Shown in pieces: positions 1-5,584 of a DNA stretch of 5,650 nucleotides (position 1 is the first letter of the stretch; each line of letters begins with the position of its first letter). Source of the DNA: SMXL01 sp036985715 (lineage in GTDB: Bacteria; Bacteroidota; Rhodothermia; Rhodothermales; UBA10348); the NCBI GenBank assembly GCA_036985715.1, contig BTQE01000161.1, positions 1 through 5,650 of the forward strand, given 5' to 3'. The position numbers and the translations under genes are program-made. The notes below the pieces were generated by a model. It did not search any database, was not told where the DNA came from, and saw only the letters and a list, made by a program, of their open reading frames with translations.

Positions 1-792
1 ATGGGGCTCTCATTCGAAACCGTATCTGGCAATCTGAACGTTTCAACGGATGAGGGCGAAACGTTTAACCCGGTCCCGACCCCGGAAGACCTATCATCCG
101 GAAGAATAACCGCAATTGCTACACATCCTACCGAGCCGGAGACAGCATATGTTCTCTTCTCGTCGTTTAATAATCCAAAGATTCTTCGAACCCGCGACCT
201 GGGGCAAACATGGGAAGACCTTTCTGGTTTTGCGAACGGCGCTGCAAAGGAAAGTGCCAACGGTTTTCCCAACGTGGCTGTGCACGATCTGCTCGTACTT
301 CCGGATAATCCGTCCGAAATCTGGGCGGGTACCGAGATCGGCTTGTTTATCTCCAAAGATGATGGTGCCACATGGGAGTTCGCAAACAATGGTCTACCGG
401 CCGTGTCCATCTTTCGCCTCAGAATCGTAGACGATCAGCTCATCGTTGCCACTCATGGGCGTGGCGTATTCAGCCTGGATACCTCTTCGCTCATTACTTC
501 CATCGCCGAGGATGAAACTGCGATTCCAAAGACCTTTGATCTGGAACCGAACTATCCCAATCCCTTCAATCCATCTACTACGATCAGGTATACGCTACCC
601 CATTTTGAGGATGTTCGCATCGAGGTGTTTGACATGGTCGGGAGACGAGTCGCTGTGCTCGTCGACAAACGGATGCCTGCCGGCTCTTATCGTGTTCAAT
701 GGGATGCATCCGGATACGCGAGCGGCTCCTACATCGTCCAAATGACCGCCGGTTCCTTCGCCGAATCCGGTAAGATGATTTTGCTCAAGTAG
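1..792 (+). CDS. Asp-box (sialidase/VPS10-like) repeat protein with T9SS C-terminal sorting domain, 5'-truncated by the window
   Basis: This is the C-terminal 263 residues of what is probably a much longer secreted protein. The reading frame is open from the first base, so the Met at residue 1 is probably internal. Three Asp-box motifs (S/T-x-D-x-G-x-T-W/F) lie at residues 15-22, 64-71 and 118-125. ATHGRGVF at 150-157 is the usual closing strand of sialidase/VPS10-type propeller repeats. A linker follows, then a T9SS type A sorting domain at about 183-263, with NYPNPFNPSTTIRY at 184-197, a central VFDMVGRRV strand and a terminal KMILLK. In T9SS families this tail directs export across the outer membrane and is usually cleaved on attachment to the surface or release. 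No catalytic residues are visible; Asp-box propellers can be enzymes or only binding scaffolds, so the substrate is unknown. The tail assignment is firm; the overall function is not. Confidence 0.9.
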   Translation: MGLSFETVSGNLNVSTDEGETFNPVPTPEDLSSGRITAIATHPTEPETAYVLFSSFNNPKILRTRDLGQTWEDLSGFANGAAKESANGFPNVAVHDLLVLPDNPSEIWAGTEIGLFISKDDGATWEFANNGLPAVSIFRLRIVDDQLIVATHGRGVFSLDTSSLITSIAEDETAIPKTFDLEPNYPNPFNPSTTIRYTLPHFEDVRIEVFDMVGRRVAVLVDKRMPAGSYRVQWDASGYASGSYIVQMTAGSFAESGKMILLK

Positions 793-793
793 C

Positions 794-812
794 GCCGGTG
801 TGGTTGCACCGC
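794..812 (+). terminator. Post-stop hairpin, possible transcript 3' end
   Basis: One base after the stop codon of the Asp-box gene, CGGTG (796-800) pairs with CACCG (807-811) around a 6-nt loop. One further G-C pair (794/812) forms if C795 is bulged. No T-tract follows, so it is not a classical intrinsic terminator. It could be a 3'-end stabilising stem or chance. Confidence 0.3.
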
Positions 813-846
813 AGAAATCATCGAGAAATACAGTTATTCGGGAAAC

Positions 847-868
847 TTGTATTAGCACGTAATTACAA
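847..868. promoter_or_regulatory. Imperfect inverted repeat upstream of the GntR gene
   Basis: TTGTATTA (847-854) and TAATTACAA (860-868) form an 8-bp dyad around a 5-nt centre, with one extra T in the right arm. It lies 60 bp before the preferred GntR start, where a promoter or operator would be expected. No clear promoter boxes can be drawn here. It could be an operator for this or another regulator, or chance in AT-rich DNA. Confidence 0.25.
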
Positions 869-906
869 CTTACCCCAATGTGGGCTATCTTCCCGAAACA
901 CGTCTC

Positions 907-918
907 CTGGTATACCAG
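907..918. promoter_or_regulatory. Perfect 12-bp palindrome, candidate GntR-type operator
   Basis: CTGGTATACCAG is a perfect palindrome ending 10 bp before the ATG at 929. Its TGGT..ACCA arms resemble GntR-superfamily operators, which centre on GT...AC half-sites (for example FadR and DasR/NagR sites), although the 2-bp centre is shorter than in those examples. The position next to a GntR gene suggests autoregulation. About one 12-bp palindrome is expected by chance in a window this size, so location and motif carry the argument. No second copy was seen in the window. Confidence 0.4.
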
Positions 919-928
919 TCCTCCTTCC

Positions 929-1738
929 ATGAGCGAACCCCTTTTTCCCCTTAAATCGGGTAGTCCCAGGCATGAACAAATCAGTTCATGGATCCGCGAA
1001 CAAATCGAACAGAATATTTGGGGGGTCGATGATCAACTCCCGTCCGAAAATCGGCTGGGCCAACTGTTTTCAGTAAGTAGGATAACTGTCCGTCGTGCCC
1101 TTCAGACACTGGAATCAGAGACACTTATTTATAAGCGGCAGGGTCTGGGTTCATTTGTTCAAGGTCCTCAGGCAAGGCGAGGCCCCGTTCAACTGACGGA
1201 TTTCGTGGACGATATGGCAGTGGCTGGCCTTCGCGCCCACTCGAAAGTCCTTCTTTTTGAAGCCGAACAGCCTGCAAAAAAGGTTATGCGTGCGCTCGGC
1301 TTGACGGATGGACAAAAGGTCGTGCGTCTTGATCGGCTTAGGTTTGGCAACGATGAACCGATCGCATTTGACAGCACTTGGCTGCCGGCCATGTATGCCC
1401 GTTTACTTGTCGATAGTGATCTCGCCTCAGAAACAATCTACACTATTCTTGAAAGAGATTTCGACATCCCGATCAAACGAGAGCGCTTCCAGATCGAAGC
1501 GGTCAATTCACCCAACGACATCGCAGGTCATCTAAATATTCCCTGGGGGCGAGCCTTACTCGTTTTCGAACGAACGTCGTATTCAGAGCAGGGACAGCCG
1601 GTCTATTTCCAGCAACGCTACTACCGGTGTGATCGGGTTGCGTATGAACTGGAGGCCGGCGGGGGAGAGAGCGCAGATCGAAGCGCGGCGACAGGCCTGA
1701 CTCTGACGGAGTTTGTACCGGTTTTTAAGCTCGGATGA
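929..1738 (+). CDS. GntR family transcriptional regulator, HutC-type with UTRA domain
   Basis: Cytoplasmic one-component DNA-binding regulator of 269 residues from the preferred ATG. Residues 13-77 form the GntR winged helix-turn-helix: LPSENRLGQLF (37-47), the recognition segment VSRITVRRAL (49-58), and the wing ending in RQGLGSFV (70-77). From about residue 86 to 236 there is a UTRA ligand-binding domain, with a central VVRLDRLRFGNDEPIAF stretch and the late FERTSYSEQGQPVYFQQRYYR segment. In the HutC subfamily UTRA binds a small effector, often a sugar phosphate, amino sugar or histidine intermediate, which relieves repression; the effector here cannot be read. An in-frame ATG at 878 would add 17 residues (MWAIFPKHVSWYTSPPS) outside the family domain, and its codons would run through the 907-918 palindrome, so 929 is preferred. 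Neither start has a Shine-Dalgarno. The gene converges on moeA. Its targets are unknown; only possible autoregulation is supported. Confidence 0.9.
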   Translation: MSEPLFPLKSGSPRHEQISSWIREQIEQNIWGVDDQLPSENRLGQLFSVSRITVRRALQTLESETLIYKRQGLGSFVQGPQARRGPVQLTDFVDDMAVAGLRAHSKVLLFEAEQPAKKVMRALGLTDGQKVVRLDRLRFGNDEPIAFDSTWLPAMYARLLVDSDLASETIYTILERDFDIPIKRERFQIEAVNSPNDIAGHLNIPWGRALLVFERTSYSEQGQPVYFQQRYYRCDRVAYELEAGGGESADRSAATGLTLTEFVPVFKLG

Positions 1739-1759
1739 ATCGGTGCTCACCAGTCGAGC
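1729..1759. terminator. Possible bidirectional terminator between convergent genes
   Basis: GCTCG (1729-1733) can pair with CGAGC (1755-1759), enclosing a small GGT-GCTC-ACC stem (1742-1751). The structure spans both stop codons, of the GntR gene and of moeA. The gap between these convergent genes is only 8 bp, so any shared termination signal must overlap coding sequence. The stems are short and no strong T-tract adjoins them, so confidence is low. Confidence 0.25.
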
Positions 1760-2958
1760 GTTTCGATCAAAACTTCCGTGCCTTCTTCCGGATTTTCCAT
1801 GTCTTCCAGTAGGTGGATAATACAGTTCGCATTCACCACCGAAGAATACAAATTAGAGCCCTGCGGACCGGTATCTCGAACCATTCGAATACCATCCGGC
1901 CCCGCATCATCCACGATGCCTCTCGCAAAATAATAGAGCCCTTTCACCTTTTTCATCGGGTGAGAAAGTATGGCCGGCTGAAGATCTCGAAACTCCTTGT
2001 CGCGCTTTAACATACGGGCCAGGAGAGGGCGGCAGTACATTTCAAAACACATCGCTGAACTGACGGGATTTCCTGGCAGACCAAAAAGGAGCGTGTCTTC
2101 ATAGCGGCCAAATACAAGAGGTTTGCCGGGACGCTGATTTACTTTCCAGAAGTCCCATGTGGCGCCCATGTTTTCCAACTCAGTTCGCACATAATCATAG
2201 GCTCCCATCGAAACGCCCCCTGAAAACAGGAAAATATCGCCGCCCATGCCTGCCTCGACAGCTTTTCGGATGTCTTCAGGATTGTCCGGCGCATGCAACA
2301 CGGCCTTGGCGACGCCGCCCGCGGATTCAACTTGAGCTGCCAGCGCAGGACCGTTCGAGTTCCGAATCTGTCCGGGTCCGGGTGTTTTCGATGACGCAAC
2401 CAGTTCGTCTCCCGTTGAAATAACTACGATCTCCGGTCGTTTGACGACGGATACCGGGTTAAACCCGAGCGTGGCCAACATCCCTACGACTGGAGGTGTT
2501 ATAACGCACCCCGGATTGAACACCTTTTCTCCTTTTTTGACATCCTCGCCGACTAAACGAACGTGAACACCTTTCGCAGGCGCTTCATCAATCCAAACAT
2601 GCCCTCCTTCCTCACGGGTTTTTTCGACCGGGACAACGGCGTCCGCGCCTGACGGAAGGGGCGCGCCCGTCATGATCCGAGCGCAGGTCGCAGGTTGAAT
2701 TTCACCGTCATAGAGCCGGCCGGCAGGAATGTCCGCTACAACTTCGAGCCATACGGGAGCGCTCGCACAATCTTCAGCAAGGACGGCATATCCATCCATC
2801 GCGGAATTATTGAAGGGTGGGATGTCCTCGGAGGACACAACAGCCTGGGCCAGCGTTCTGCCCGCGGCTTCCCTTAGCGATACGGATTCATTCCCGAGGG
2901 GTGCGGCGGCTTCCATCACTACCCGTCGGGCCTCCTGGAAGGAAATGAATGTTCGCAT
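1747..2958 (-). CDS. moeA: Molybdopterin molybdenumtransferase MoeA
   Basis: Cytoplasmic enzyme that inserts molybdate into adenylylated molybdopterin (MPT-AMP from a MogA-type protein) in the last step of molybdenum cofactor synthesis. Its 403 residues match the usual ~400-411. Family hallmarks appear in order: PPFNNSAMDGYAV (47-59, with D55), IMTGAPLPSGADAVVP (95-110), GEDVKKGE (137-144), VVISTGDEL (178-186, with E185), PGPGQIRNSN (193-202), the MoCF-domain SGGVSMGAYDYV (246-257, with D255), QRPGKPLVFG (275-284) and GLPGNPVSSAMCFE (293-306). A C-terminal beta domain closes the protein, with GPQGSNLYSSVVNANCIIHL near the end. By position D55, D139, E185 and D255 correspond to acidic active-site residues of E. 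coli MoeA, so the enzyme looks intact. The start codon has no Shine-Dalgarno and no longer in-phase start is evident. It stands alone, without other moa/mob/mog genes in view, divergent from pgi. The related Glp/gephyrin name is equivalent. Confidence 0.96.
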   Translation of the reverse strand: MRTFISFQEARRVVMEAAAPLGNESVSLREAAGRTLAQAVVSSEDIPPFNNSAMDGYAVLAEDCASAPVWLEVVADIPAGRLYDGEIQPATCARIMTGAPLPSGADAVVPVEKTREEGGHVWIDEAPAKGVHVRLVGEDVKKGEKVFNPGCVITPPVVGMLATLGFNPVSVVKRPEIVVISTGDELVASSKTPGPGQIRNSNGPALAAQVESAGGVAKAVLHAPDNPEDIRKAVEAGMGGDIFLFSGGVSMGAYDYVRTELENMGATWDFWKVNQRPGKPLVFGRYEDTLLFGLPGNPVSSAMCFEMYCRPLLARMLKRDKEFRDLQPAILSHPMKKVKGLYYFARGIVDDAGPDGIRMVRDTGPQGSNLYSSVVNANCIIHLLEDMENPEEGTEVLIETLDW

Positions 2959-3031
2959 TGGTGTCGCTGACAGTTGTACTTTTTAGTCGCTCGAAGATAC
3001 GCTTCTCCGCTTCTTTCTATCTTTTTCAACT
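2959..3031. promoter_or_regulatory. Divergent promoter region between moeA and pgi
   Basis: These 73 bp must carry or overlap the promoters of both divergent genes. Partial matches to the Bacteroidetes -7 box TAnnTTTG occur on the plus strand: TACTTTTT at 2977-2984, a 7 of 8 match, with a TTG 16 bp upstream at 2958-2960. On the minus strand TATCTTCG is also a 7 of 8 match, but no TTG lies at the right distance. A small tandem repeat, CGCTTCT at 3000-3006 and 3008-3014, is present. No Shine-Dalgarno precedes either ATG. The region is assigned by position; individual boxes are weak. Confidence 0.4.
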
Positions 3032-4327
3032 ATGATCCACCTGGACCACACGCGCACCGACGGATTTCTGAACGAGGTGAAATGGAATCGCCTTTCTCCT
3101 CGTGTCGTTGCTGCTCACGAAGCGCTACTGAATGAGTCTGGGGCTGGAAACGAGTGGCTGGGGTGGAGGCGTATCCTGATGGAACCAAACGATGCCCTCC
3201 TGGAGGAGATCACCCGAGCGTCATCCAGAATTCGCTCGGAAGCGGACGTGCTCTTATGCATCGGTATCGGTGGGTCGTATCTGGGCGCGAAGGCGATTAT
3301 TGAGGCGCTCGGTCCTAATTTCCCGCCCACACCAGAGGAGCAGGAAGATGCCTCCTCCGCGACACCTGAAATCATTTTTGTCGGACATCACTTGAGCGGC
3401 GCTTTCATGCGCGACTTGCTTGATTACCTTGATGGGCGGTCCGTGTTCGCCATCGTCGTCTCAAAAAGCGGCACGACCCTGGAGCCCGCAATCGCGTTCC
3501 GTTTTGTCCGGCAATGGATGGAAAGCCGCTTCGATGATACGGCCAACAGAATCATTGTGATTACGGATCCTGAGTCCGGAGCGCTGAATGCCTTCGCAGA
3601 CGAAAAGGAATACTCGCGTTTTGTCATTCCGAGGGATATCGGCGGGCGTTTTTCCGTTCTGAGCCCGGCCGGGTTGTTAGCTATCGCTGTAGCCGGAATA
3701 GATATAAGATCTCTCTTTTATGGAGCTGTGGCCATGCTCTCGGAGCTCAGCGATTCGGATGGAAACATGGCCCTTTCTTATGCCGGAATACGCCATTATC
3801 TACTGAATGAGGGATATACGACCGAGGTGTTGGCTCACTTTGAGCCGCGTCTCTCCGGATTCTCGTCCTGGTGGCAGCAACTTTTTGGAGAAAGTGAGGG
3901 AAAGAACCACAGCGGTATTTTTCCCACGGTGGCGACGTATTCAACCGACCTGCACTCAATTGGACAGTATCTGCAAGAAGGACGACGAGATCTGTTTGAG
4001 ACATTTCTGATCATTACGGATGAAGAGGAGGTCACGATTCCCCCAGATCCTGGCGACCTGGACGGGCTGAATTATCTATCGGGGCAAGCGCTTTCAGCAG
4101 TCAATGAGAGCGCCTATCAGGGAACGTCCTGTGCGCACGAGGAAGGAGGCGTACCCAACATGACTTTCCGCATGGACGTTCTTTCTGAAGAAAACCTTGG
4201 GCGGTGTATTTATTTGTTCCAGCATGCAGTTGCTGTAAGTGGGTATCTCCTGGGCGTTAACCCTTTTGATCAGCCAGGTGTAGAGGCATATAAAAAGGCG
4301 ATGTTCTCACTTTTAGGGCGGCCGTAA
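3032..4327 (+). CDS. pgi: Glucose-6-phosphate isomerase (phosphoglucose isomerase)
   Basis: Cytoplasmic glycolytic/gluconeogenic enzyme interconverting glucose 6-phosphate and fructose 6-phosphate. The 431 residues match the short bacterial form (about 450 in Bacillus) rather than the ~550-residue enterobacterial form. The sugar-phosphate-binding SIS region contains GIGGSYLGAKAIIEAL (78-93) and SKSGTTLEPAIAF (144-156). Both PGI family signatures are present: DIGGRFSVLSPAG (202-214) and the C-terminal GYLLGVNPFDQPGVEAYK (404-421). Catalytic-type residues by position relative to the Geobacillus enzyme are E287 in FGESEGK, H308 in TDLHSIGQY and a lysine at K421/K422, so the enzyme looks functional. 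Residues 98-112 form an acidic, proline-rich loop where the Bacillus enzyme differs, which is probably harmless variation. The ATG at 3032 gives an N-terminus aligning with Bacillus PGI (GAGNEWLGW at 37-45). It is monocistronic: moeA diverges upstream and a hairpin follows the stop. Confidence 0.97.
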   Translation: MIHLDHTRTDGFLNEVKWNRLSPRVVAAHEALLNESGAGNEWLGWRRILMEPNDALLEEITRASSRIRSEADVLLCIGIGGSYLGAKAIIEALGPNFPPTPEEQEDASSATPEIIFVGHHLSGAFMRDLLDYLDGRSVFAIVVSKSGTTLEPAIAFRFVRQWMESRFDDTANRIIVITDPESGALNAFADEKEYSRFVIPRDIGGRFSVLSPAGLLAIAVAGIDIRSLFYGAVAMLSELSDSDGNMALSYAGIRHYLLNEGYTTEVLAHFEPRLSGFSSWWQQLFGESEGKNHSGIFPTVATYSTDLHSIGQYLQEGRRDLFETFLIITDEEEVTIPPDPGDLDGLNYLSGQALSAVNESAYQGTSCAHEEGGVPNMTFRMDVLSEENLGRCIYLFQHAVAVSGYLLGVNPFDQPGVEAYKKAMFSLLGRP

Positions 4328-4354
4328 GACTTTGTTCAACGCTGTTGAAAAGTC
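4328..4354 (+). terminator. Strong hairpin immediately after pgi
   Basis: The stem begins on the first base after the pgi stop codon. GACTT (4328-4332) plus TTCAAC (4335-4340) pair perfectly with GTTGAA (4344-4349) plus AAGTC (4350-4354), giving 11 bp with a 2-nt bulge (TG) and a GCT loop. No T-run follows on the plus strand, so it fits a 3'-end stabilising or Rho-assisted terminator better than a classical intrinsic one. Chance is unlikely at this length and position. Confidence 0.55.
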
Positions 4355-4442
4355 GTTCGAAGATTGTAGACGAAAGCTTTTCCTGCAGAGACTTGTGGAG
4401 GGGTGTTCAAAAAGGAGTCTTTATGGACGCTGCTTCTACAAA

Positions 4443-4650
4443 TTTTCCACAGTGTCTTTTTACGGACAACGAATCCTTCATATCCACAAAGATCCCTGGT
4501 AACCTGTGTAGACTCCAGTATAGCTCCTTTCAGGTGTTGATTTCCTGTGCCCCTTTTGTTCGAAAGTTTTACGCTAACAAACCCACACCACCTACTACGA
4601 TATACAATAAATACTCTTTCTTTATTTGCTTATATAATCTCTGTTGATAA
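4443..4650. repeat. Cluster of three DnaA-box-like 9-mers
   Basis: Each site differs from TTATCCACA at one position: TTTTCCACA at 4443-4451 (+), ATATCCACA at 4480-4488 (+) and TGTTGATAA at 4642-4650 (the minus-strand form TTATCAACA). The first fits the relaxed consensus TTWTNCACA exactly. The third has its mismatch in the core and is the weakest. The number expected in 400 bp at this stringency is about 0.1, but local AT-richness raises it. They could be DnaA binding sites, part of an origin, or chance. Confidence 0.2.
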
Positions 4651-4674
4651 TGAACTTCCACGACACTTCATTGG

Positions 4675-4705
4675 TTGCCGTCTGACCGTTCTTCCATTAC
4701 ATTTG
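4675..4705 (+). promoter_or_regulatory. Candidate Bacteroidetes-type -33/-7 promoter for the universal stress gene
   Basis: TACATTTG (4698-4705) is an exact match to the Bacteroidetes -7 box TAnnTTTG, and TTG (4675-4677) lies 20 bp upstream as the -33 element. Transcription would start around 4712, leaving a leader of roughly 30 nt before the ATG at 4745. The only Shine-Dalgarno-like sequence is a weak AGG at 4737-4739. The call depends on the organism using this promoter type. Confidence 0.35.
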
Positions 4706-4744
4706 ACTCGCTCCATTAAACATTCTGACCTCAGATAGGCTCGT

Positions 4745-5584
4745 ATGATTAGAAGAATTCTGATTGCTCTGGATCTCGACTCTGACACCACGATCGCTAC
4801 CCATTACGCTCTGGAGGTTGCGCGCCGTTTCAGTGTTCGCTTGACGGGTGTAGCTGTAGTTGACATGGGCAGCATAGAAGACAGCTCGAAGGGAGGTGGA
4901 ATCGGGAGTATGTACTATGCAGAGCAGCTTCGGGAAAAACTTACGACTGAGGCGCGAGAAAAAGCGCGGATGCTGACCGAATCATTCAGCAAGATGGTTG
5001 AAGAGGCCGGTGTAGAGCATGTTGAAATTGTTGAGGAAGGGGTGCCCTTTCAACGCATCGTGGAGGAAATGAAATACCATGACCTGCTCATAATCGGGAA
5101 CGATCCTCATTTTTTCTATAGTCACCCCAAGCAGCACACTCACACGATAGCAAACGTTGTTCAAAAAACAATTGGACCCACACTCGTCGTTTCTAACACG
5201 TACCGCGAAGTTAAACATGTTCTCATTGCCAACGATGGAACAAATGAGTCAGCTCGTGCCGTCCGGCAATTCATTCATCTGGAGCCGTTAGGGAAAGATC
5301 TGGATATAACGATTATCAACGTTTATCAGTCGGAATCAACAGAGTCGGAACTCATTCTCAAAATGTCCAAGTCTTTTCTCGAGGAGTATGGATTCACAGC
5401 AGAAGTGTTAAGTGTCGCTGATTCGGATCCGAAGACATGTATTCTTCAACACGCACAGAGTTTTGAGGCAGATTTGATTGTAATGGGTGCCCATACGAAG
5501 AAAACCCTCACTTCCCACAAGTTGGGTGCCGCCACATCTCATCTACTGGGACACTCTGAAATTCCACTGTTCATTGATCACTGA
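4745..5584 (+). CDS. Universal stress protein with two tandem UspA domains
   Basis: A 279-residue cytoplasmic protein made of two Usp alpha/beta domains, about 1-150 and 156-279. Each opens with the typical first strand and Asp: ILIALDLDSD (5-14) and VLIANDGTNESA (159-170). Each ends with a strand of the type GPTLVV (144-149) or IPLFI (273-277). Usp proteins bind ATP or act as non-nucleotide stress regulators. The ATP motif G-2x-G-9x-G-S/T is degenerate here. In domain 2, MGAHTKKTLTSHKLGAAT (247-264) keeps the first Gly and the late Gly261, but has Thr251 for the middle Gly and Ala262 for Ser/Thr. In domain 1 the region after IIGND (116-120) is replaced by a His/Phe-rich stretch. Tandem-domain length is normal for the family. 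The gene is probably a single unit with its own promoter; the target of its protective role is unknown. No transmembrane or signal segment is present. Confidence 0.92.
   Translation: MIRRILIALDLDSDTTIATHYALEVARRFSVRLTGVAVVDMGSIEDSSKGGGIGSMYYAEQLREKLTTEAREKARMLTESFSKMVEEAGVEHVEIVEEGVPFQRIVEEMKYHDLLIIGNDPHFFYSHPKQHTHTIANVVQKTIGPTLVVSNTYREVKHVLIANDGTNESARAVRQFIHLEPLGKDLDITIINVYQSESTESELILKMSKSFLEEYGFTAEVLSVADSDPKTCILQHAQSFEADLIVMGAHTKKTLTSHKLGAATSHLLGHSEIPLFIDH

Larger units (their letters stand above)
4355..4744. other. Long AT-rich intergenic region between pgi and the universal stress gene
   Basis: About 390 bp with no convincing gene. Base composition drops sharply: 4591-4650 has 15 G/C in 60 bases, unlike the flanking genes. 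It holds three DnaA-box-like 9-mers (4443-4650), a perfect TATAAT at 4633-4638 with no matching -35, an AT-only inverted repeat (AATAAA 4606-4611 with TTTATT 4621-4626), and a Bacteroidetes-style promoter near 4675-4705. An open frame from an ATG at 4423 (74 codons, ending 4647) is preceded by AGGAG at 4413-4417, but its composition does not look coding. No tRNA, known riboswitch or other recognisable structured RNA was seen. Confidence 0.6.

Noticed and set aside
587..593. GGTATAC inside the Asp-box gene as a second GntR operator
   Set aside because: Only the core matches; the arms are not palindromic (the right side reads GCT), and it lies within conserved coding sequence of the sorting domain.
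595..930. 111-codon minus-strand frame across the end of the Asp-box gene and the GntR upstream region
   Set aside because: Most of it is antisense to the well-supported T9SS sorting domain, and its translation shows no recognisable motif.
2729..2986. Plus-strand frames inside moeA
   Set aside because: They are antisense to conserved MoeA motifs such as MDGYAV and show no independent features.
4633..4638. Perfect TATAAT as a sigma70-type -10 box
   Set aside because: No TTGACA-like -35 lies 16-18 bp upstream and the area is almost all A/T, so a chance match is likely. The TAnnTTTG box nearer the stress gene is a better candidate.
4345..4647. 100-codon plus-strand frame starting at TTG
   Set aside because: Its TTG start lies inside the right arm of the pgi hairpin, the composition is AT-driven and Cys/Phe/Tyr-rich, and no domain is recognisable. 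Only the shorter version from ATG 4423 was kept, as a low-confidence observation.
4547..4738. 63-codon plus-strand frame in the intergenic region
   Set aside because: It overlaps the candidate promoter of the stress gene, has no Shine-Dalgarno, and shows no protein-like pattern.
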